In this document: positions 23,095 through 25,259 of the stretch, piece by piece
Numbering within the stretch: position 1 is the stretch's first letter
Layout: every line of letters starts with the position of its first letter
Assembly (NCBI GenBank): GCA_024683935.1
Contig: JAIKXV010000088.1
Span: forward strand, 1-25,259
DNA: 25,259 bases
Source of the DNA: Lachnospiraceae bacterium
GTDB lineage: Bacteria; Bacillota_A; Clostridia; Lachnospirales; Lachnospiraceae
Reading direction: 5' to 3'
Program-made: the position numbers and the translations under genes
The notes under the pieces: generated by a model
Database searches by the model: none
What the model was told of the DNA's origin: nothing
The model's input: the letters and a program-made list of their open reading frames with translations, nothing else

Positions 23095-23397
23095 ATGTTA
23101 AGTATTGAAACAAAAACAGAAAACGAAAAGGCGGTTGTTATTCTGGATGGAAGACTGGATACGTCTTCTGCTCCGGACCTTTCAAACGTGATGAATTCGC
23201 TCCCGGATACCGTGACGGATCTGACCTTCGACTGCGAAAAGCTGGAGTATATCTCCTCCGCCGGTATCCGCGTTGTATTGGCTGCAGTGATCGACATGAA
23301 TGGTAAGGGCAGTAAAGTGAAGATGCTTCATCCTAATCAGGTAGTTATTAATATTCTGGAAATGACCAGATTGACTGAAGAAGTTACGATCGAATGA
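23095..23397 (+). CDS. STAS-domain anti-sigma factor antagonist
   Basis: A 100-residue SpoIIAA/RsbV-like protein. It has ILDGRLDTSSAPDL (16-29) and the phosphorylation loop YISSAGIRVV (52-61), in which S55 aligns with the phosphorylated serine of SpoIIAA/RsbV (the usual D before it is S54). In partner switching the dephosphorylated form binds an HPK kinase/anti-sigma factor, and a PP2C phosphatase reactivates it. The start is the ATG at 23095, 14 nt after the glycosyltransferase stop, with AAAAGGAG upstream. The stop overlaps the next start (ATGA), so it is coupled to its likely phosphatase. No kinase gene is in the window. Confidence 0.93.
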   Translation: MLSIETKTENEKAVVILDGRLDTSSAPDLSNVMNSLPDTVTDLTFDCEKLEYISSAGIRVVLAAVIDMNGKGSKVKMLHPNQVVINILEMTRLTEEVTIE

Positions 23398-24824
23398 AGC
23401 AGGATAATACGAATACGGACGTCTTATATGAAAATGAAGTAAACGCAAACCGAATCATGGGAGTGGCGGTCTTCACGCTGGCGATCATGACCGCTATCGC
23501 CTGGATCCTGTCTGAGTTTGAGTTGTTCTATGTCTATCGCCTGGGACGATCGGACGCTATGTTTGGGATCTCGTTCATTATTCTTGCCGCCTCCGGGATC
23601 CTTTGCAAATACTTTAAATACAGAGGAAGCTGGGTCAAGTATTTCCTGATGACGGTGATGATCCTATCGCTTGCTGTTTTTGACATGATCTTTACTTATA
23701 ATGTTCCGATGGTCAGTGTGATCCCCGTTATTCTTTCCAGCAGATATTTTTCAGGAAAATACACAGTTCTGATCTCTCTTATTTCTTTTGTGATATTTTT
23801 CATTTCAGCAATCCTTGGCGTGTATTGGGGAGCGATCGATCTGAATAATCTTACTCTTACAGCGGGATCCGTCATCTCGCTCGGAGAAAATACATGGCTG
23901 TCGGATGCTGTGGAAACGGGGCTTGTAGAGTATGATAAGACATTGGTACTAAAGAACACGCTGCTTTACAGCTATACGACGAAACTGATGCAGTCTCTCA
24001 TTATAGCCGCGGTCTGTATTGCCATGTCGATCCAGGGGAGGAGGCTGATCTTCAAACAGAAGAACCTGTCGGAACAAAGCGCCCGGGTCAGCGCGGAGCT
24101 TACCATGGCCACAAAGATCCAGATGGATATGGTCCCGAACAAGTTTCCCGCATTTCCGGATCGCACGGAGTTTGCTCTTCACGCTTCCATGACCCCGGCC
24201 AGAGAGGTGGGGGGAGATTTTTATGATTTCTTTTTCGTCGACCCGGATCATCTGTGCCTGGTTATCGCGGACGTCTCCGGTAAGGGAATACCGGCCGCGA
24301 TGTTTATGATGCTGTCCAAAAACGTTCTTGCGAATAATGCCATGTCGGGGAAAGCCCCGTCGCAGATCCTGGAGGCTGCCAACAACGTCTTATGCGTCAA
24401 TAATCGCGAGCACATGTTTGTTACGGTATGGCTTGGGATCCTGGAGCTTTCCACAGGGAAGCTCACTGCGTCCAATGCAGGGCATGAGTGTCCTGCCTTG
24501 ATGCATGCGGATGGGAACTACGAATTGTTCAATGATGAACACGGATTTCTCCTTGGCGCCTTACCGGGAAAGAAGTTTGCAGACTATGAGCTTGAGCTGA
24601 AGAAAGGATCCAAGATATTTCTTTACACAGACGGTGTTGTGGAGGCTACAGACGCCAATGAGGAGCTGTTTGGCGATGACCGCATGATCAATGCCCTGAA
24701 CACTGCGAAAAGCGCCTCTCCGGAAGAAACTCTGGTCATCGTGCGAAAGGCGGTGGATGCCTTTGTGATGGAAGCCGAGCAGTTTGATGATCTGACCATG
24801 CTGTGCCTTGAATATACGGGCTAA
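23394..24824 (+). CDS. Membrane SpoIIE-type PP2C serine phosphatase
   Basis: A 476-residue protein. Six probable TM helices (about 24-42, 55-71, 82-100, 104-118, 124-144, 199-213) include an extracytoplasmic loop (145-198) that could sense a signal. A coiled-coil linker (about 216-245, ending ATKIQMDMVP) leads to the PP2C/SpoIIE domain with metal ligands GGDFYDFF (D275), ADVSGKGIPAAMF (D293), YTDGVVEATD (D413) and FDDLTML (D466). All catalytic aspartates are present. It overlaps the STAS gene by 4 bp and is the obvious phosphatase for it. Topology suggests that an external cue sets the phosphorylation state of the STAS protein. Confidence 0.94.
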   Translation: MKQDNTNTDVLYENEVNANRIMGVAVFTLAIMTAIAWILSEFELFYVYRLGRSDAMFGISFIILAASGILCKYFKYRGSWVKYFLMTVMILSLAVFDMIFTYNVPMVSVIPVILSSRYFSGKYTVLISLISFVIFFISAILGVYWGAIDLNNLTLTAGSVISLGENTWLSDAVETGLVEYDKTLVLKNTLLYSYTTKLMQSLIIAAVCIAMSIQGRRLIFKQKNLSEQSARVSAELTMATKIQMDMVPNKFPAFPDRTEFALHASMTPAREVGGDFYDFFFVDPDHLCLVIADVSGKGIPAAMFMMLSKNVLANNAMSGKAPSQILEAANNVLCVNNREHMFVTVWLGILELSTGKLTASNAGHECPALMHADGNYELFNDEHGFLLGALPGKKFADYELELKKGSKIFLYTDGVVEATDANEELFGDDRMINALNTAKSASPEETLVIVRKAVDAFVMEAEQFDDLTMLCLEYTG

Positions 24825-25259
24825 GACGACACTTTCACCGTTATCTTGTATTTCTTGTTCAGGTACCGGTAACGGACTTTGATGCTGTCCGTCTGCCTTG
24901 GATCTATGTAGAGATTGTTGCCTGAGATCGTGGCCTGGGCGTACTTCTGCTTACGGATGGTGAGTTCTCCGGCATCTATGTCCGTGCCGAAAAGATCCTT
25001 TATGGTCTTAACCACTTTTCTGCCGCCTTTACTCATGTGCTTTGCATTTTCCCTGGCTTTCGGTTTCTGGACTATAAAAGTGATGGTGTAGGTTACTCCG
25101 TCCTCCATTGTAAGGGTAAGGCTTCCGTCCCTCTTGCAGGTGATCTTCGGTTTCAAAGTCTTCTTATTAACCCTGACCTTTATCCCGCCGGTGGTCTTTA
25201 CTGCCTTCCTGTCCTTCAGCTTTTTCCTGGTGGTGAACTTACTGCCCTTTATGACTGTC
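24821..25259 (-). CDS. C-terminal part of a lysine-rich, beta-rich protein (runs off the window)
   Basis: The frame stays open from its stop (24821) to the right edge, about 145 residues; the first in-frame TTG at 25156 is internal, not the start. The segment is rich in Lys, Thr and Val with beta-strand repeats (FTTRKKLKDRKAV, SLTLTMEDGVTYTITFIV, YLNKKYKITVKVSS). This looks like the C-terminal Ig-like modules of Clostridia surface or secreted proteins. No anchor or catalytic motif is visible. It converges on the phosphatase gene, the two stops overlapping in CTAA. Confidence 0.75.
   Translation of the reverse strand, partial: TVIKGSKFTTRKKLKDRKAVKTTGGIKVRVNKKTLKPKITCKRDGSLTLTMEDGVTYTITFIVQKPKARENAKHMSKGGRKVVKTIKDLFGTDIDAGELTIRKQKYAQATISGNNLYIDPRQTDSIKVRYRYLNKKYKITVKVSS

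Noticed and set aside
25157..25259. Gene start at the TTG near 25156
   Set aside because: The frame continues open upstream to the window edge with the same Lys-rich beta-repeat character and no ribosome site, so the gene is truncated by the window.

Overview
The window looks like a low-to-mid GC Clostridia chromosome, most likely a Lachnospiraceae member. The evidence is a Firmicutes-type 16S 5' end, strong AAGGAGG ribosome sites, consensus TTGACA/TATAAT promoters with 17-bp spacers, a T-box leader, two dCACHE chemoreceptors, a YfhO protein and a STAS/SpoIIE phosphatase pair. The genus cannot be fixed from about 125 nt of 16S. No mobile element, tRNA or CRISPR array was found.

Layout. (1) 1-430: 5' end of a 16S rRNA gene on the minus strand with its leader and promoter. 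(2) 428-8441, all minus: YfhO membrane protein, two methyl-accepting chemotaxis proteins, a cyclophilin with its own promoter, and a membrane-anchored PDZ protein with its own terminator. (3) 8552-10806, minus: a metallo-beta-lactamase-fold hydrolase translationally coupled (GTGA overlap) to a GAF-HD-GYP protein, a probable cyclic-nucleotide signalling pair. (4) 10997-12958, plus: a secreted Ig/Fn3-like surface protein with a KKTGGSG repeat stalk and a C-terminal membrane anchor. (5) 12952-15215: asparaginase (minus) and a nearly leaderless glycerate kinase (plus), diverging from a shared spacer. (6) 15205-16985, minus: a self-regulating TetR gene with two matching operators, overlapping a GNAT-alpha/beta-hydrolase fusion. 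(7) 17064-18855, minus: a T-box leader controlling a Dabb protein and a YkvI-like transporter. (8) 18945-20614, minus: a secreted transglutaminase-like protein bracketed by two nearly identical 36-nt palindromic hairpins. (9) 20677-24824: a small protein with a bacteriocin-type double-glycine leader fused to an OB-like core (minus), divergent from a four-gene plus-strand operon. That operon has a structured 5' UTR and encodes a two-TM mini-protein, a fucosyltransferase-like glycosyltransferase, a STAS antagonist and a membrane SpoIIE-type phosphatase. (10) 24821-25259: the C-terminal end of a lysine-rich protein that runs off the window.

The least ordinary region is 20.5-24.8 kb. A glycosyltransferase is co-transcribed with a phosphatase/antagonist pair from a partner-switching system, behind a structured leader and beside a double-glycine-leader OB-like protein. 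No HPK-type kinase or C39 exporter is present in the window to complete either system.
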